From the NCBI RefSeq assembly GCF_905475395.1, contig NC_058341.1, forward strand, positions 31,015,501 through 31,079,500: a DNA stretch of 64,000 nucleotides, written 5' to 3'. Under the pieces are notes generated by a model. That model did no database searches. It was not told the origin of the DNA and saw only the letters and a list, made by a program, of their open reading frames with translations. Below, in pieces: positions 12,786 to 25,880 of the stretch. Within the stretch, counting starts at the first letter, position 1, and each line of letters opens with the position of its first letter. This DNA comes from Chrysoperla carnea (Eukaryota; Arthropoda; Insecta; Neuroptera; Chrysopidae). The position numbers were made by a program, and so were the translations under genes.

Positions 12786-15248
12786 AAAGTTAGTTTTTCT
12801 TATGTTCCTTGAGAAATTCTTAAAATAAAAAGCGATAATTAAAGACTATTATTCGTTCTTATATAAGTATTTTCTTCATATAGGTACTATTATAATTTCG
12901 TAAGGAACTCATATAGTTACCATTGGTTCCAATGATTTAAGGGGGCACCTTATATAAAAAACTATTAAAGATAGAATGAAACTTTTCTAGTAAGGATCAG
13001 AATTCTATATTTGTTCGATGTCCTTCTGTAAGATTTTTGCCACTTGTTTGTTCGTTAAATGAGATTATCTCGCCTTGATATTAAACAAGTGCCACATTCT
13101 GAATTATTTTATTATTGATACTGTTTGTAAATGTTTCATTTGTATTCGGTAGGTTCAAAATACAAAAGACTCATACAAACACCTTAAAAATTGATCTTAA
13201 CGGTGTTATATGCAGTAGGATAAGGTTCCGTCAGTGGCCACTCAGAACGTTAACGGTCTGTATATCCTTATGAATGTTCGTAATGTTATTAACGCTCAAA
13301 TTCTTAAATTAATATTATAAGGTGTATAATATATACCGTTAGTTTAAATTTATTTTAAGAAAAATCAACTTCAGTGTTAAAAACATAATTAGATAGTAAA
13401 AACATATTATGTAATATAATAATACATTCATGTTATTATAACAAATATTATAATAATGTTGTAAAAACGTGTCATATTATTTAGTGTTCTTTTTACACAA
13501 AATAAAGAATAAATAAAGGTGTACTATCACCACATGACTCCCTTATGCACTTACTCCCTTATAAATTAGTTGAAATGGAAGTTGAGGAAGGATATAAATG
13601 TTGAAAAAAGCGAAGTGTAGCAATAAGCACCAGGATTGCCTGAAAATTTTCATTCAAGCCCCATCTATACACGAAAGTATGCGAATTATTCTGAAATGTT
13701 CCTCATTCATCAGTTGAAAAATATTTTATAGGTGTATTATATTTTATTGAAAAATAGCCCTTGTAGATTTATTGCCAAATACCAAAAAATAAAAAGAATC
13801 TAATTTACGACTTGTTGCCAAAATTTAAATTTTGAAGCGTATGCATGATGAAAATTTCAATATTCAAGAAAAATCGCCTACAACTTAATCCTACAATAGC
13901 CCTAATTGAGGGGATCTACATTCCAAATCAAAAATGCGAAGACTCTACTAATAATGCCTTTTTGAGCTACGCGATATTTGGATTATCTTCCATATCCCCA
14001 CACAATGAGTATAAGATAGAGGAGAAGGTCGTATATACTGGCACAAATGTCATCTGGTATTTGTACCTTATAAATACTAACTGTATTTATAAAAGAATCA
14101 GTACATGTTATTACGATGTCACTACACAGAGAAGAGAGGCGCAGTGCAAGCGTGTTCGGCCCACAACTCATAGATCCATAAATTGAAACTACGCTCTGCT
14201 AAAAGAAATTTTTTAACATAATTATGGAGGTGACGAGTGATTGCGACTGGACACAGTTACTAGAAGCGTTGAAACTCGTATACCTACTCTTTTTTAACAT
14301 TGCCAGTAATAGGAACTTATACTCTTTTTCTTCACATACAAAGAAGTACACAAAATAAGGTACAAAACTACATGCCAAAACCATCTGAAATCTAAACTTC
14401 CATTATTCTACGACTTACTCAAGCATCATAATGAAAGTAGTTAAATGAAGTCAAGGATACTCAAAATTTTTATTTTAAACTCCACATAGGAATTACAATG
14501 CTTCCTTTATCAATAGTACAAGGGAGTAAAAAAATAAAAATAATGTTAAAAAAACTGTAAATTAGGATGGATAATTGATATACCTAGTGAGAGGGAAGGT
14601 AATACTTACCTACTACTATCTTTTTTTATACTTTTAATAAGCATCATTCGCACGATATTGTCAAAGATTTCAATAAAAATGCCGCTGATGTAAGAAGATA
14701 TCATTACGTGTTTTCTAATTATTAGAGATAAAAATCTCACAGGGATTAAAAAATTATTGTAGTTATCTAGCAAGTAAGATGTCCGAAGTAAACAATCATA
14801 AACCCCGATCAATGATCTTTAGAAGTTAAACCAAAAATGTTTTTTTTGAATATTTCGACATACATTTTAGCTATAAAGTCCTATAAAAAGAAAAAAGTGG
14901 AAAATATAAATGCATCATTATTATGGTATAAGAGCTAGCAACGTTTTCGAGAGTTTAAGGTGGGCTTATTGAACTAAGGTAGCGTTGAAGTATGCCTTTC
15001 ACTTAAGAGCGGTTTTATTAACGAACCCTGAATGTGCTCTAGTAAAGCAACCATTTTTACCAGGATAATTATTTTTAATTATTGAAATAATATCTGTCGC
15101 GATGTTAGCAACGGCAAACCTCTATAGCAATCATAATTTATTCCTACGGAATGAAGCCGTCTTGAAATCAACTTTGACTGATGTTATCATGATGTCGATG
15201 TCTTATATTGTTAGCATAATTCAAGACTATTCAAAAGTGACTCAGATG
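12786..15248. other. AT-rich non-coding DNA
   Basis: No gene recognised. A 113-codon open stretch at 13845-14186 starts at an ATG and is less biased than most, but has no recognisable domain and overlaps an equal minus-strand opening. Confidence 0.5.
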
Positions 15249-15262
15249 TTACACTGTCCTTA
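15249..15262 (+). repeat. Target-site duplication, left copy
   Basis: TTACACTGTCCTTA directly before the SINE head, identical to 15561-15574. Fourteen bp is a normal length for LINE-mediated integration. Confidence 0.85.
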
Positions 15263-15560
15263 GTCAACCCTAGTAGTTCAGTTGGTTAATGCGTAATCAA
15301 TTCCGTTCTCGGTATGCCGAGGGTAGCGGGTTTGATTCCCGCCGTCACTGCAAAACTTAATTTAATTATTACTTGTAATGGGCTAGTGCAGTGCATGATA
15401 TATGCATTAAGCAGATGCACTCAGCCTGTAAAAATAATTGAGGAGCTGATAAATGAAATCATCAGTGGAAAAGGTTGTAAAATAAATATATGGTATAAAA
15501 ATGGGCTCTATATCCTTAGTGTATCCTTCGTCTTCGATAGCCAATATAACCAAACCTAAC
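15263..15560 (+). mobile_element. tRNA-derived SINE, full-length, with target-site duplication
   Basis: The 298-bp element has a tRNA-like head at about 15266-15352. Box A is TAGTTCAGTTGG (15274-15285) and box B is GGTTTGATTCC (15329-15339), one base from consensus. A tRNA-unrelated body follows (about 15353-15545) and a short tail ends in AACCAAACCTAAC. It is bracketed by a perfect 14-bp duplication. Its 3' half recurs at 43728-43866, showing that this is a family. It would need a partner LINE for mobility; none is visible. The inner pol III promoter may still be readable. An open frame that crosses it is a chance product of the repeat. Confidence 0.85.
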
Positions 15561-15574
15561 TTACACTGTCCTTA
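15561..15574 (+). repeat. Target-site duplication, right copy
   Basis: TTACACTGTCCTTA directly after the SINE tail; identical to the left copy. Perfect identity suggests a fairly young insertion compared with other repeats here. Confidence 0.85.
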
Positions 15575-16249
15575 ATAAAATATAAACAGAATAAGTTCAT
15601 GTTTTTTTTTTTTTTTTTAATTCTGCTTGAAATTTCAGACATTTATATAATTGACATTTCTCCAACGTTTCTTTGTACCTTAAAAACCAATTAAAGGTAA
15701 TTTTAATGTAAAAGATCCCAAAAATCTCCTAACTCCTCCAAAATGGATATTCTTGTCAATCTTCACGTTTAACTAAATGTAAATTATAAATGAGTTTCAA
15801 TAATATGCAACAATATTTCAGCTCAATGAATTGATGAAATAAACAAATTTTCAAGCAAGTTTATTATTATAGTTAAATGAGATTTGTGTTAACATGAAGA
15901 CGAACGAGTGTGAATATGTAAACTGTAAATCACCTAAGGCACCTGAACACAAAATACATCTTCACATGAATATTTCATACTATACATATATAACTAAAAC
16001 ATAATAATATATTTCTTAATTAAAATATACCCAAAAACATATACTATATATACGTCATTATGTTAAACTAAAGGCGATGGAAATGATTATACAAAAGTTT
16101 ATTATTTTACTCGACTTAATAATACTGTTTAAAAGTAACCAGAAATCTAAAAAATATTATTGCCAATATTATGTATCATATGAAATATTCCCTATGATAA
16201 TCTAAGGCAGAGGTCCCCAAATTTTTTTGTCTCGTGGACCACTTGTTAT
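15575..16249. other. AT-rich non-coding DNA with poly(T)
   Basis: A 17-T run at 15602-15618 lies shortly after the SINE. Otherwise nothing is seen. Confidence 0.55.
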
Positions 16250-16420
16250 GTTTTTTAACCCCCGAACTAAAAAAAGGGGTGCTTGACCGCTATGTCTGTG
16301 TGTCTGTGTGGTTGTCTGTCTGTGGTATCGTAGCGCCTAAACGGATGAATCGATTATATATATATATATTTTTTCATTTGAAAGATAATTTATCGGAGAG
16401 TGTTCTTAGCTTTGTGCTTT
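16250..16420 (+). repeat. Repeat family C, degenerate fragment
   Basis: Contains TAACCCCCGAACTAAAAAAAG, a TGTCTGTGTG-rich run, ATCGTAGCGCCTAAACGGAT and AATCGATT, then a (TA)7 run at 16360-16373. The segment order matches the other family-C copies but divergence is high. A 93-codon open stretch here is repeat-derived. Confidence 0.55.
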
Positions 16421-16572
16421 GTGAACACTGTCACTTTCAAGTGCGAGATGAAAAAACTAAAAAATTATCGATGATCTTCAAAATCGATTCAGTTTGGAAA
16501 AGGCATGAAATATAATTTTAACATATAAATAATTACTATGGAAATGAATGGTCAAATAAACCTGGTTTCATT

Positions 16573-16860
16573 CATTTCGAAAAGTGAAATGGTAAAATAA
16601 TTAAGTAATTCCAAAGTCAACTCAAATATTTCAATTTCAATTAAAATATTTCCAAAAATTTGTCCCAAAAAATGATAGCTCATCCTTTTCATCTGATGTC
16701 CTTGACCATCACTTTGATATTGATTTAAGAAAGAGTGTTATAAGTTTAAAGTGTTTATTTGTTCGCCTGAGTGTTTCTCAGTGGCATCGAAGCCCCTAAA
16801 CTGTCGAACCGACTCGATTGAGAACATTTTTTAGCTAAGTTTCCAAAACTTGTCGGTTTT
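16573..16860 (+). repeat. Repeat family C copy
   Basis: Shares a long colinear match with 37116-37440, including TTCGAAAAGTGAAATGGTAA, CATCTGATGTCCTTGACCAT, AGTGTTATAAGTTTAAAGTG and ACTCGATTGAGAACATTTT. A 20-bp insertion in the other copy and many substitutions separate the two. Non-coding. Confidence 0.8.
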
Positions 16861-18399
16861 GTATGAACACCCTGGTTAGCTAATATTACATTTTTGAAAA
16901 TTCATTGACTTCAAAATATGTGGTTTGATTCATTTCTTACTGTAGTGGGATAAAATTTACAATTTAATTTTTACACATTTATTAAATCTAAATGACACTG
17001 AAATCAAAATGAAATTAAATACTAAATGAGATCGATTTTCGCACTTTGCAACTCTCAGCCACCATAGACCGCTTCGTTTTTCTTTAAAAATTGTATTGAT
17101 TAGTAATAAAAAATCTTAGCAACTGCTGGACTATTGGCACGCCTTAACTAAAAATATTGTTTGTTCAATTAAAAGAAACTAAAAAGATTTCCATATTAGG
17201 GCCCACACTCACGGTCCTAAATACAATTCAAGATACTTTCGCTACGCAGTAAGCTTAATTTGTTGAAAAGCTACAGGTTTGAGATAAACCTTGTAGTCGA
17301 TACAGCCAATAGACGATAATTTTATCAAATTAGTTTGAAATTCTACGTTCCTTGCAATACAAACACTTCTAATTTTTACAAAGATTGAAATTTGTTCTAC
17401 CACAGTTGATTACCACAGTTTATTTATTAAATTTTTTTTACAACATTTTAATAACAAACTAAATAAAATAACTCCTCTAAATTGATTTATTAATTGTAAA
17501 ATTGACATGACAGATAAAGAAATCATAGTTAATTTTTAATTTGTTTGCCTGATTTATCATCAAAAACATTTTGATTATTTAAATATCATTTTTATTTTGA
17601 CACTTTATAAATAATTCTATTTGCATTTATGTTGAATAAAATATAATGTTTTTAAAAACAAACAAAAAAAAAACTATCAAGATTCATGTATATTTTTAAT
17701 AATAAATAAATAATAATATACAAATAGTTATTCAAAATAGAATTTTTTGCTATTTTATTTTAATTTATTATTTAAATAAAAATGATTAATAATTTTATAA
17801 TTGTATATTTGACCTATACCGGTGACAATTTTTATTTTATTCACAAAACATTTCTGAAATTTTTTAATTTATTTTGTCTAGTGATAGTACTGCATGTAAC
17901 AACAAACCAAATGACTGACGAATTCTATGTAAGTTCATTCCATACTAATGGTTCCCAAATTAGTCGTTTGGTTATTCACTTTGAAACTTCATGTTCTTGA
18001 TCTGTTTCACGTCAAAGAAATTATCAATTTCAAACGCGAGTGCAGTATAAAGTACGAACGAGACAGTGCCTTTATCACACGAGAGCGTAGTCACGCAAGT
18101 TGCACACACTGTTTAACTTTTGGGACCAAACTTTTTAATTTTTTTTTTATCAAAGCTTCATTCTCTCCTTTTTAGAATTTGAAAAGTAAAGACCACCGCG
18201 TTGTAGCACCCACCTCTCTTGCTCCCACTTATTCCCCTTCTGTAACACTCGAAATAGGGGTAGGGATTGTTTTACACAGGTAAAAAATATTATTAAATTT
18301 TTAATTTTTTTTGTTCATGTCATACAGTCATGATGCATTGACTGTATCAGAACAGGTGGCCAGGAGTTGTATCTCTTTCACTATCTTTATAGAAATCTT
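16861..18399. other. AT-rich non-coding DNA
   Basis: No gene. A less AT-rich patch at about 18020-18130 and 18185-18260 holds no convincing reading frame. Confidence 0.5.
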
Positions 18400-18575
18400 C
18401 AATTTATGGTTCAAAATGATGTTCAAAGACACCCATATATATTTATAAGTTATAGCACATGTGTTACTCTGATGTATGAGCTATATTATTGTACAGTTTC
18501 ATTCGAATACATTCAGTAGTGAAAGTTCCATTCAGAAGTTTGCGTAAAAGCGTCACAAATGTTATATTCACATAG
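18400..18575 (+). repeat. Repeat family D (LINE-tail-like) fragment
   Basis: Contains TATAGCACATGTGTTACTCT, GATGTATGAGCTATATTATT and CATTCAGTAG, resembling remembered 3'-tail text of insect non-LTR retrotransposons. The first part recurs at 63925-64000. No coding remnant adjoins. Confidence 0.5.
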
Positions 18576-19826
18576 TAAGGATTAATAAATTCAATTAATT
18601 TACTTAAAACGCGAACCTACAGAGACTCTAGGTGTACTTGAATCTTAAGACAGCTATAATAAGAGAAAAGCGATAGGCACAAATTGAATTGACAGTCACA
18701 CTTGTTACACTGAGTACAGTTTTTTAATAACATTTACACATATTTTTGAATAATAAAAAACAAATGCTAATGAATTTAATATAAATTGCGTATTACATCC
18801 ATATCTTTAAATTTTAGTATATTGACGTTCATAAATTCTAGCCTAGGCGTTTGTTTATTTCCTTAAAAGTGTCATTTATTAAAGCGTAAGACTAGTTCAA
18901 GTAAGCATATTAATGTTGGCACCAAAAGGAGCTCTATTTTCATTGTTTCAGATAGGTTGGTTCTTAATATTTTGGTAACTGTAAAAAGTATCTGGCATTC
19001 GACCTTTAAGGTGATGTGAAATCGTTAACGATTATTTGAGTTGCGCTTATTTCTACATAAAAAAAACTTGTAAATCGCTTTTGTAATTTATCTCAACTAC
19101 AAATGTGTAAAAGTAATTTGATATTAATATTTAAAATAGCCCATATAAGAAACTCATTTTAACCTCAAAATATATATTCTTGCAATGTACCTTTAATTAT
19201 TAAATCGTACCGAAAATTACCAAAAATATTTTTATGCCATCCTCCTTGAGTCGGTGATTATCGTTTTAATTCATAAAAATTAAAACAGTGGCGTTGATGA
19301 ATATAAAGACAAATTAGTTAATTGAATAGTTAACTTAAAAAAAAAAAATTCATCATCGAAGTTAAAAATTTGAATTTCGACCCTTAATATACCCTACTCG
19401 CATTCCTTTAAGTGTGAGACGTTATTTCTCTTACAAAAAATCCAAAATTCATTATCTAATATTTGAATATAAATAAATTTGGAACTTTTAAAATTTTAAT
19501 TGGTTTTTAAATTGAGTTGTGTAAATATGAACAAAAAAATAACTCACATAACAGTTTGAAACGTAGTGAAATAAACATCATTCTTTTAACTGTAAGTCAA
19601 AACTTTAATTCTTCATTAGTTCTTTAAAAACATTCAGCATAAGGTCCATGTAATCATTTTTAACAGTTTATTCATGTTTGTAATATCCTATGTTGTGTAT
19701 TTCACAACAGAAGTTCGGCTGATAAATTTCAAATTATAGTTCCCTAAGAAAAATTCGATTTAAAGACAAATGTTTTTATTTATTAGATATTTTAAACGTA
19801 ACGAAATTTAAAATGAGCGCATTTAA
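18576..19826. other. AT-rich non-coding DNA
   Basis: No gene or repeat that can be supported. Confidence 0.55.
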
Positions 19827-20546
19827 TCTATATATATATATAAATGTTATTTTATCTTGTGTATTGCTTATGGGCTCAAAAACATGTGCATCGATTGTGC
19901 TCAAACTTTTACACGATATACAACCTGCTTCGAGAATGATTTTTATCTATATGTAACGCCAAAGGAGCTTTTTTTCCGTACAATTGTAAAACATAGTTTC
20001 AGATTTTCGATTAATTAAGAGGCATCCCTAACATACTGCTGATGAGAATAAATCTTTTGTAAGTATTATAAATCACATGAAAAATATTTTTCTTTGCGGT
20101 CATAGACACGCATGTTCTTCCTGTTCATGACTAAATCGAATATTTTCAAATTTACCCAAGTGGTAGAATATCATATAAAAAACCGTGACATGTAAATTAC
20201 AAAACTGCTATCCCCAAGCAAGGAAATATGGGGGAGATGTAAAAGTAGGAATGAATGATATATTTTCAAATATACCCAAGTCTGGTACCAAATAAACGAG
20301 CATGATGTATACATTAAAAAACTTAGTTACATGAAAATGCATACTCTTTTATCGAGGGTTTCTCAAATTTCATAAAATTTTCTATAAACTTCTCATCTAT
20401 TTTCATGCAACCATAATGTCCCAGAGCGTGTCAAGTGGGCGAGGTACAGCTAGGTTATTATATAAATCTATACTGTTTGAGTATAGTTAACTATTAATGT
20501 TTGATCATAGCTGCGCCCACAGCGATGTGTGGCGAGGTACAGCTAG
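19827..20546 (+). mobile_element. Non-autonomous Helitron candidate
   Basis: The element starts TCTATATATATATATAAA after an A (19826) and ends CTAG (20543-20546) before a T, as expected for insertion between A and T without target duplication. A hairpin (stem CGCC-ACA/TGTGGCG with one bulged C, 20514-20534) ends 12 nt before the CTAG, the canonical Helitron 3' terminus. The interior encodes no Rep/helicase, so it would be mobilised in trans. The 3' end with its flank is duplicated: an earlier GGCGAGGTACAGCTAG ends at 20453. Confidence 0.6.
20438..20496 (+). repeat. Local duplication of the Helitron 3' end, copy 1
   Basis: GGCGAGGTACAGCTAG plus about 43 bp of following DNA containing CTATACTGTTTG and TATAGTTAACT. 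It is repeated 93 bp later with a few differences, so the duplicated unit joins the transposon end to its flank. Its CTAG is followed by G, which does not fit a canonical insertion. Confidence 0.7.
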
Positions 20547-20590
20547 TTTATTACATACATCTATACTGTTTGTCTATAGTTAACTTTTAA
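20531..20590 (+). repeat. Local duplication of the Helitron 3' end, copy 2
   Basis: Second copy, offset 93 bp. Here the hairpin is better preserved and the CTAG is followed by T, so this is taken as the true element end. Confidence 0.7.
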
Positions 20591-21445
20591 TTTGCTTGAC
20601 CAAAACAACGCCGCCACTGATATAACGAAAATGATGATACAATTTATACATAATATTTCCCATTAGGTAATATTCATCCACACATGATTTAAATTAGGCA
20701 GAGAGTGCGTGGCGTTGTGTTATCGAGTTATTCTACATTAAATATAAAATACACTCATAATTGCAAAATATTCACAAGTAAATTATAATAAAAATGGCTA
20801 TATCATAACTAGTTTATAATATTGTTTTTTTTTTTTTTAGTATTATTTTTATTCTTTTCTTATGCTTCAATAAATTATATAAATTAAGTTTTTTCGTTTT
20901 TAATAATATATTATGTGATATGTAATACGTATATAATTATCTATATATTATAGGTAATATATTTTAAATATTACCATGTTATGATACAACTAGAGTGCGT
21001 ACTAGAAGAAACCCATTGAGTTTATAAACTTACAAACAGTGTTTTTCCTTTTTTTCAAAGTATACTCATACACAAAAAATTTTAGGATTTTCTTCAATAT
21101 TTCATGTTTTTAAAGCCTTTGGTGCAAGGCGAGGCCAAATAGGAATTCTTGGCCAAGACGAGGCAAATCAGAAAGTTTTTGCCAAAAATTTCTTAAATTT
21201 AACAATATTTAGGCCTAAATACATATACACTCAGCCTCCTATCAATATTAAATTCAAGTCTAGAAGGAGTTAGTTCGTGTAGTAAACTTTACGCAGTACA
21301 CAGAGTTCAAAAATTTAAATCCAATGCGAAAAATTTTAATAAAATATAAATATTTCAAATAAACAAAAATTAAAATTAAATTTTAGACATTCGAGTGTCT
21401 CTAGTTATTTTTTATATAGACCAAAACTTTTAAATCACGTGACAT
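20591..21445. other. AT-rich non-coding DNA
   Basis: Contains a 14-T run at 20825-20838 and the GCGAGGC motif cluster at 21.1 kb; no gene. Confidence 0.55.
21117..21186 (+). repeat. GCGAGGC/GACGAGGC motif cluster
   Basis: AAGGCGAGGCCAAAT and AAGACGAGGCAAATC lie 36 bp apart; similar text (GGCGAGACAAGAC, AAGACGAGACAAAAC) occurs at 60117-60185. It is probably a small degenerate interspersed repeat. Confidence 0.35.
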
Positions 21446-21897
21446 TTAAGGAGATATGCAAGGATTGACTAATACTAGGGATTTCGATAAAACTTTATAA
21501 ATACATGTTTTGATTAACAAAGTTTCCAAAAATCACAAAAATTCCTAGGTCACCGGGCTTTTACTATTATTTTATCGTTCAAAGTTGTCTGAAAAAAGGA
21601 TGAATCATATAGGTTCTTCTTTTCAATTAGATATTTCTATATCAAAAAATCTAGACAGTGTGATTAAAAATCTATCTAAAATATTTAGACAATCTTGTAG
21701 TTTATAAGATTACCGATGATATAAAAACAAAATTTTAATTTAATTATGAGTTCATCAAAGATCCATCATTTGATGAACAGAACGACTAAAGTTAGATTAT
21801 TGATGATTAAAGAGCGATATCTATATTACCAAATTTAACTCATTACTTGAGTACAAAGCATGCATTTGGTTTATATATACGTACCGTGCAATAAACC
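21446..21897 (+). repeat. Repeat family B, near full-length copy
   Basis: Runs from TAAGGAGATATGCAAGGATT through CACCGGGCTTTTACTATTAT and GATGAATCATATAGG to GTACCGTGCAATAAAC. It matches the minus-strand copies at 25.9 and 29.5 kb over its length with several internal gaps. No protein-coding frame; the end motifs TGCAAGG and (inverted) TGCACGG are only weakly symmetrical. Confidence 0.82.
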
Positions 21898-24800
21898 CAT
21901 ACTTTTTTACAATACTTCAGGTTTACAATCACCTTAATAGTAAACTTTTGTTTTAAGTGTTGTGAATATGTTTCCTAAAACAATATTGCCATTTTAAAAT
22001 AATCATACATACATTAAATTGGTAATGAGTTGGTTGACATTTTTGACAGCGAGCCACCGGCATCGGATTTTTAAAAACATCATATCGATGAAAACAGGGT
22101 AGGCTAGCCCGATAATATTTGATTATGATAGTTGAATTATTAATTTGTTAAATTATCAGCGTTTCTTAATATGTTTAATAAAATGCTTTTTTTTAGGGAA
22201 TTATTAAAGCATGATTCAGTTGCCAATGTTAATTAATGGGGTAAATTAAGCTTTATATTCCATGAACGCGAATCACTACAGGTGTTCAAAATATCTAATA
22301 CCAACATCTTTTCTAGGAGTATTCAAAGAATTTCTTGAATAATTAAAATTTTATCGCATAGTATGAAACAAAAGTGTCATTTTTAAGACACTACGTTGAA
22401 AACTGTTTTTGTGAGTTATTTTTATATTCAGATTAAGTGAACCCAAATTAAAAACCTATTAAAAGGTCAAAATACATTAATATTCAAAAAAGATTTTGAA
22501 AAAGTAATAACTGATATCCCATACTTAAATAAGGTAGATTCACAAATTATAAAATCATATTTCTCAAAAAAATAATGTTATAAGTTGTTGAGACTTTAAA
22601 AGAAATGTTTAGAATTACTGAATATTAATAGATAATATATTATTATTATTAAAATTGATTTAGCCACAGGTGATTGTAAATTAGATATTTGGAAAACTGT
22701 TAACATATTGCTGAAAACAATTACTGCTAAGCGTAATGTGAAACAGATCTAATTTTTAAATAACAGTAAAATTCTCTAATAATTTAAACTCAAAAATGTA
22801 TTTTGAAATTTAACAATATTCTACGAAAATTTCAATATAAGTTATCTTTCAATAAGTTTGTGATAATATAAGTACATTTTGAAGATGAGATTGCTTTCGT
22901 AAGGCTAAGCGAATATGGGCATTAATAAAATTATCTACAGTATTTGTAAAAAAATTATTTTTAGTCAGTCTGAATTTATAAAGGGTAAAAAAGTAACTTC
23001 AACACAGCAATATCGATGAATACATATCATTTAATCTTTCCTGAGTTTCATAGTTGGCTGAGTAAACATTTTGCCCCTATATATTTTTTTGGGAAACAAT
23101 AAAAAACAATTTATGGTGATTTTGGGGTTATTTAAATAATTTTCAGTGTTAATAATTCCCATAAACTTGATTTGTCATTATCCCTACATTTTCAAAAATA
23201 TTAAAACAAGTTGTTCGTTTAAAAGGGGATGATTCAATCCACGCTAGGCACTAGATAAAAACTCTATCAGTGTTTTAAACATTTGTGACATGTATATGTT
23301 CCAAAAGAAAATGAAATCTAAGGGAAAGGTAGTGATCTTATGTTCGGTATTAATTAAACGATATTTCATCATTCATTTATTATATTTAATTTTAAAAGTC
23401 TTAAATAGAAAATCCTTGGCACTTATCAAATGTAAGTGTCAATTAAGAAATAATAAAAATTTTGAGTGTCTGATGTAGCCAGAGCGAAATTTGGAGGGCC
23501 TTGGTCCAAAAATTATATAGGTCTCATTTAAGGGTAGAAAGTTCTTCAATTATTTTATCTGATTTTTACTGTAAATTTAACTTTGTATTTATAATAAGCA
23601 CTCTGAGTTATGTAGTTATGGAGATCTACGATTGAAGATCACGTGCTCGCTTCTTCTATCGGGCATTTTCTGATTTTTTAAAAATTTTTTGTTCATATGA
23701 TTATTGTCCCCCACTACTTCACCCCTGAACACTCGGGGCCATGGTCATGCCCATGCATTAATCCAGCCTTGAATGTAGTACAGGCACAGTTACGTATAAT
23801 ATCCATAATTCAAAATTCTTTAAACTTTTCCCAAGTATATTTTATGTCGAACGAATTTTTTACGAATTCGATAACTTTCATAAATAGATCCTTATCTACG
23901 ACGACAACATCACCAATACAAAAGAGTTACATATAGTGGATCATTCATTTGAAATTTGATACTGGAAATATTTTTAAACTTTTTATATCGTAACAAATTT
24001 GATATTATAGAATAATATATAATGTGATATTATAGAAGAATATATAGTGTACTGATTACACTCATAATAAAAATCACAAATTTAACGGTTGGTATAAATA
24101 ATATTTAGTTCACATAATAAATCACCCCTATATACCTAGTACGTAAGAATAAGTAATAATTGTATGATATTCTCTCAAATAGACCCCTAATTTTATTTCA
24201 TACACATACAAATAAATATATTTTAATAATTAATTATGTTCAAGAGAGCATGACAATGTTTTTAACCGACTCACTGACTTGTATATGATGTGTACTACAA
24301 CTATGGTATGTCTACCAGTACTAGATATATTAGATACTATATTATAGATATACTTATAATACACACTGGTCATGGTTATGATCTTTAACGACCACATCAA
24401 TAGGTTTTTGATAGCAAAAATTATTAAATCGACTGATAAAGTACCCCACACATTTCTAATAAGTTTTGGTTCAATGTCAAATTTTTTGAAACCCCGTAAA
24501 AAATCCGAGGGTCTGGTCGGAAAAATGTACAATTTTTATGATTATACCTACACTAATTATATAGAGAAAAGTTTCGTTTTTTTGTTTGTTTATTTTTAAT
24601 GGATAAATTCAAAAACTACTGGAATGATTTAAAAAATTATTTCACCTATAGAAACCTACATTATCAGAGAGTATTTTATTTGCAAAAACTTATTGTTCAG
24701 CACCAAAAATTAAATTACTTGAAATTGTGAACAAAAGTGGAAACAGAGAGCAAGAGAAGAGTAGATATACAACGCGATAGTTTTTGTTTTCAATCTAAAA

Positions 24801-25880
24801 TTAAAATTGCGCAGCAAACTAGTGGGAAACTGCTAAAGTGTATTATTTATATAATGAATATACAACATGCTCTGTACTTATATCCATTACTCCGGTAAGA
24901 AAAGTAAACATTTTCTCTCATGATTACTTCGAGAAATATTTTTAAAAAATATGGCGTATGAATTTTTACATTTTTTAGGTATAAACTGAGAGTTAAACAA
25001 AGTCAGTATAAACCATTCTGATCACATACTCAAATCTTTTGTAAATAATAATGAAAAAATTTGTAAATAGTGATCGAATTACAAAACTTCAAAGTAATAT
25101 TTTGAAGTACGCACGTATAAAACTTATCGTAGGGGATTATAATGAGTTGTGATCCAGTTGTTAGAATCGACATACGCCTATTGAAATGAATCTAAAACAC
25201 GTAAATTCATATCATATATGGATATCATCAAATATTTAATATTTATTTTCGGGCTGAATGTTATAACTTTCTATCAGAAGGTTTATTATAATATGGATAT
25301 GAAGGAGAGAGTAAGTGAAATATAAATGACTAACTCAATGTAAGTTGAGTAGTATTATTGTTGTATGTATTTCATATAAAATAATTTGAGTTGTTTGTTT
25401 GTGATGTTGTTTTACAAACTTGTCATTTTATATCTGTTAACAATTATTTTTATATCTATTTTTCTATTATTATTGTATCTCATTTACAAAGTGGCTCAAA
25501 AACTAGACCCTATCAGTATCAACTGGTATTGGGTGTATCATTATATATGGAATATTATACCTCCTAAATAGATTCTCCGATTTTACTGAGTTATGATTGA
25601 TTATTATACGATACGGTTCATTTTCAAATAACATAAATCATTGATTAATAATTAAATTTTTAATGCTGTAAAATTACAAGATTTAAGTGTGTAGGTAACA
25701 GGCCAAAAAAATTGTACGTCATCGATCAGCATATTTGGATTTTACTTACTACCACGTTGAGATAAACTCTTAATTTTACGAAAAAGACATCAAAATTTTC
25801 AGCGATTTAGACGCATTAAATTCATTCACAGGACTGTTTGTACAATATGTACAATTTGTACAATGTGGGGCAAAGGAAAG
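21898..25880. other. AT-rich non-coding DNA
   Basis: No gene recognised. Less AT-rich text at 23640-23800 (CACTCGGGGCCATGGTCATG) looks like old transposon sequence but could not be aligned to anything in the window. Confidence 0.5.
24555..24690 (-). repeat. Repeat family D, possible divergent fragment
   Basis: On the plus strand a TTTGTTTGTTTATTTTTAATG start leads into GGATAAATTCAAAAACTACTG and ACCTACATTATCAGAGAGTA. The reverse complement resembles the 18.4 kb fragment in motif order (CTCTGAT...ATTCCAGTAG). The similarity is weak and the assignment tentative. Confidence 0.35.

Noticed and set aside
13845..14186. 113-codon ATG-started frame
   Set aside because: No domain, no splice or promoter context, and a similar-length opening exists on the other strand.
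15314..15559. 81-codon open frame in the SINE
   Set aside because: It spans the tRNA-like head and body of a non-coding retroelement; its ends coincide with the element, not with a gene.
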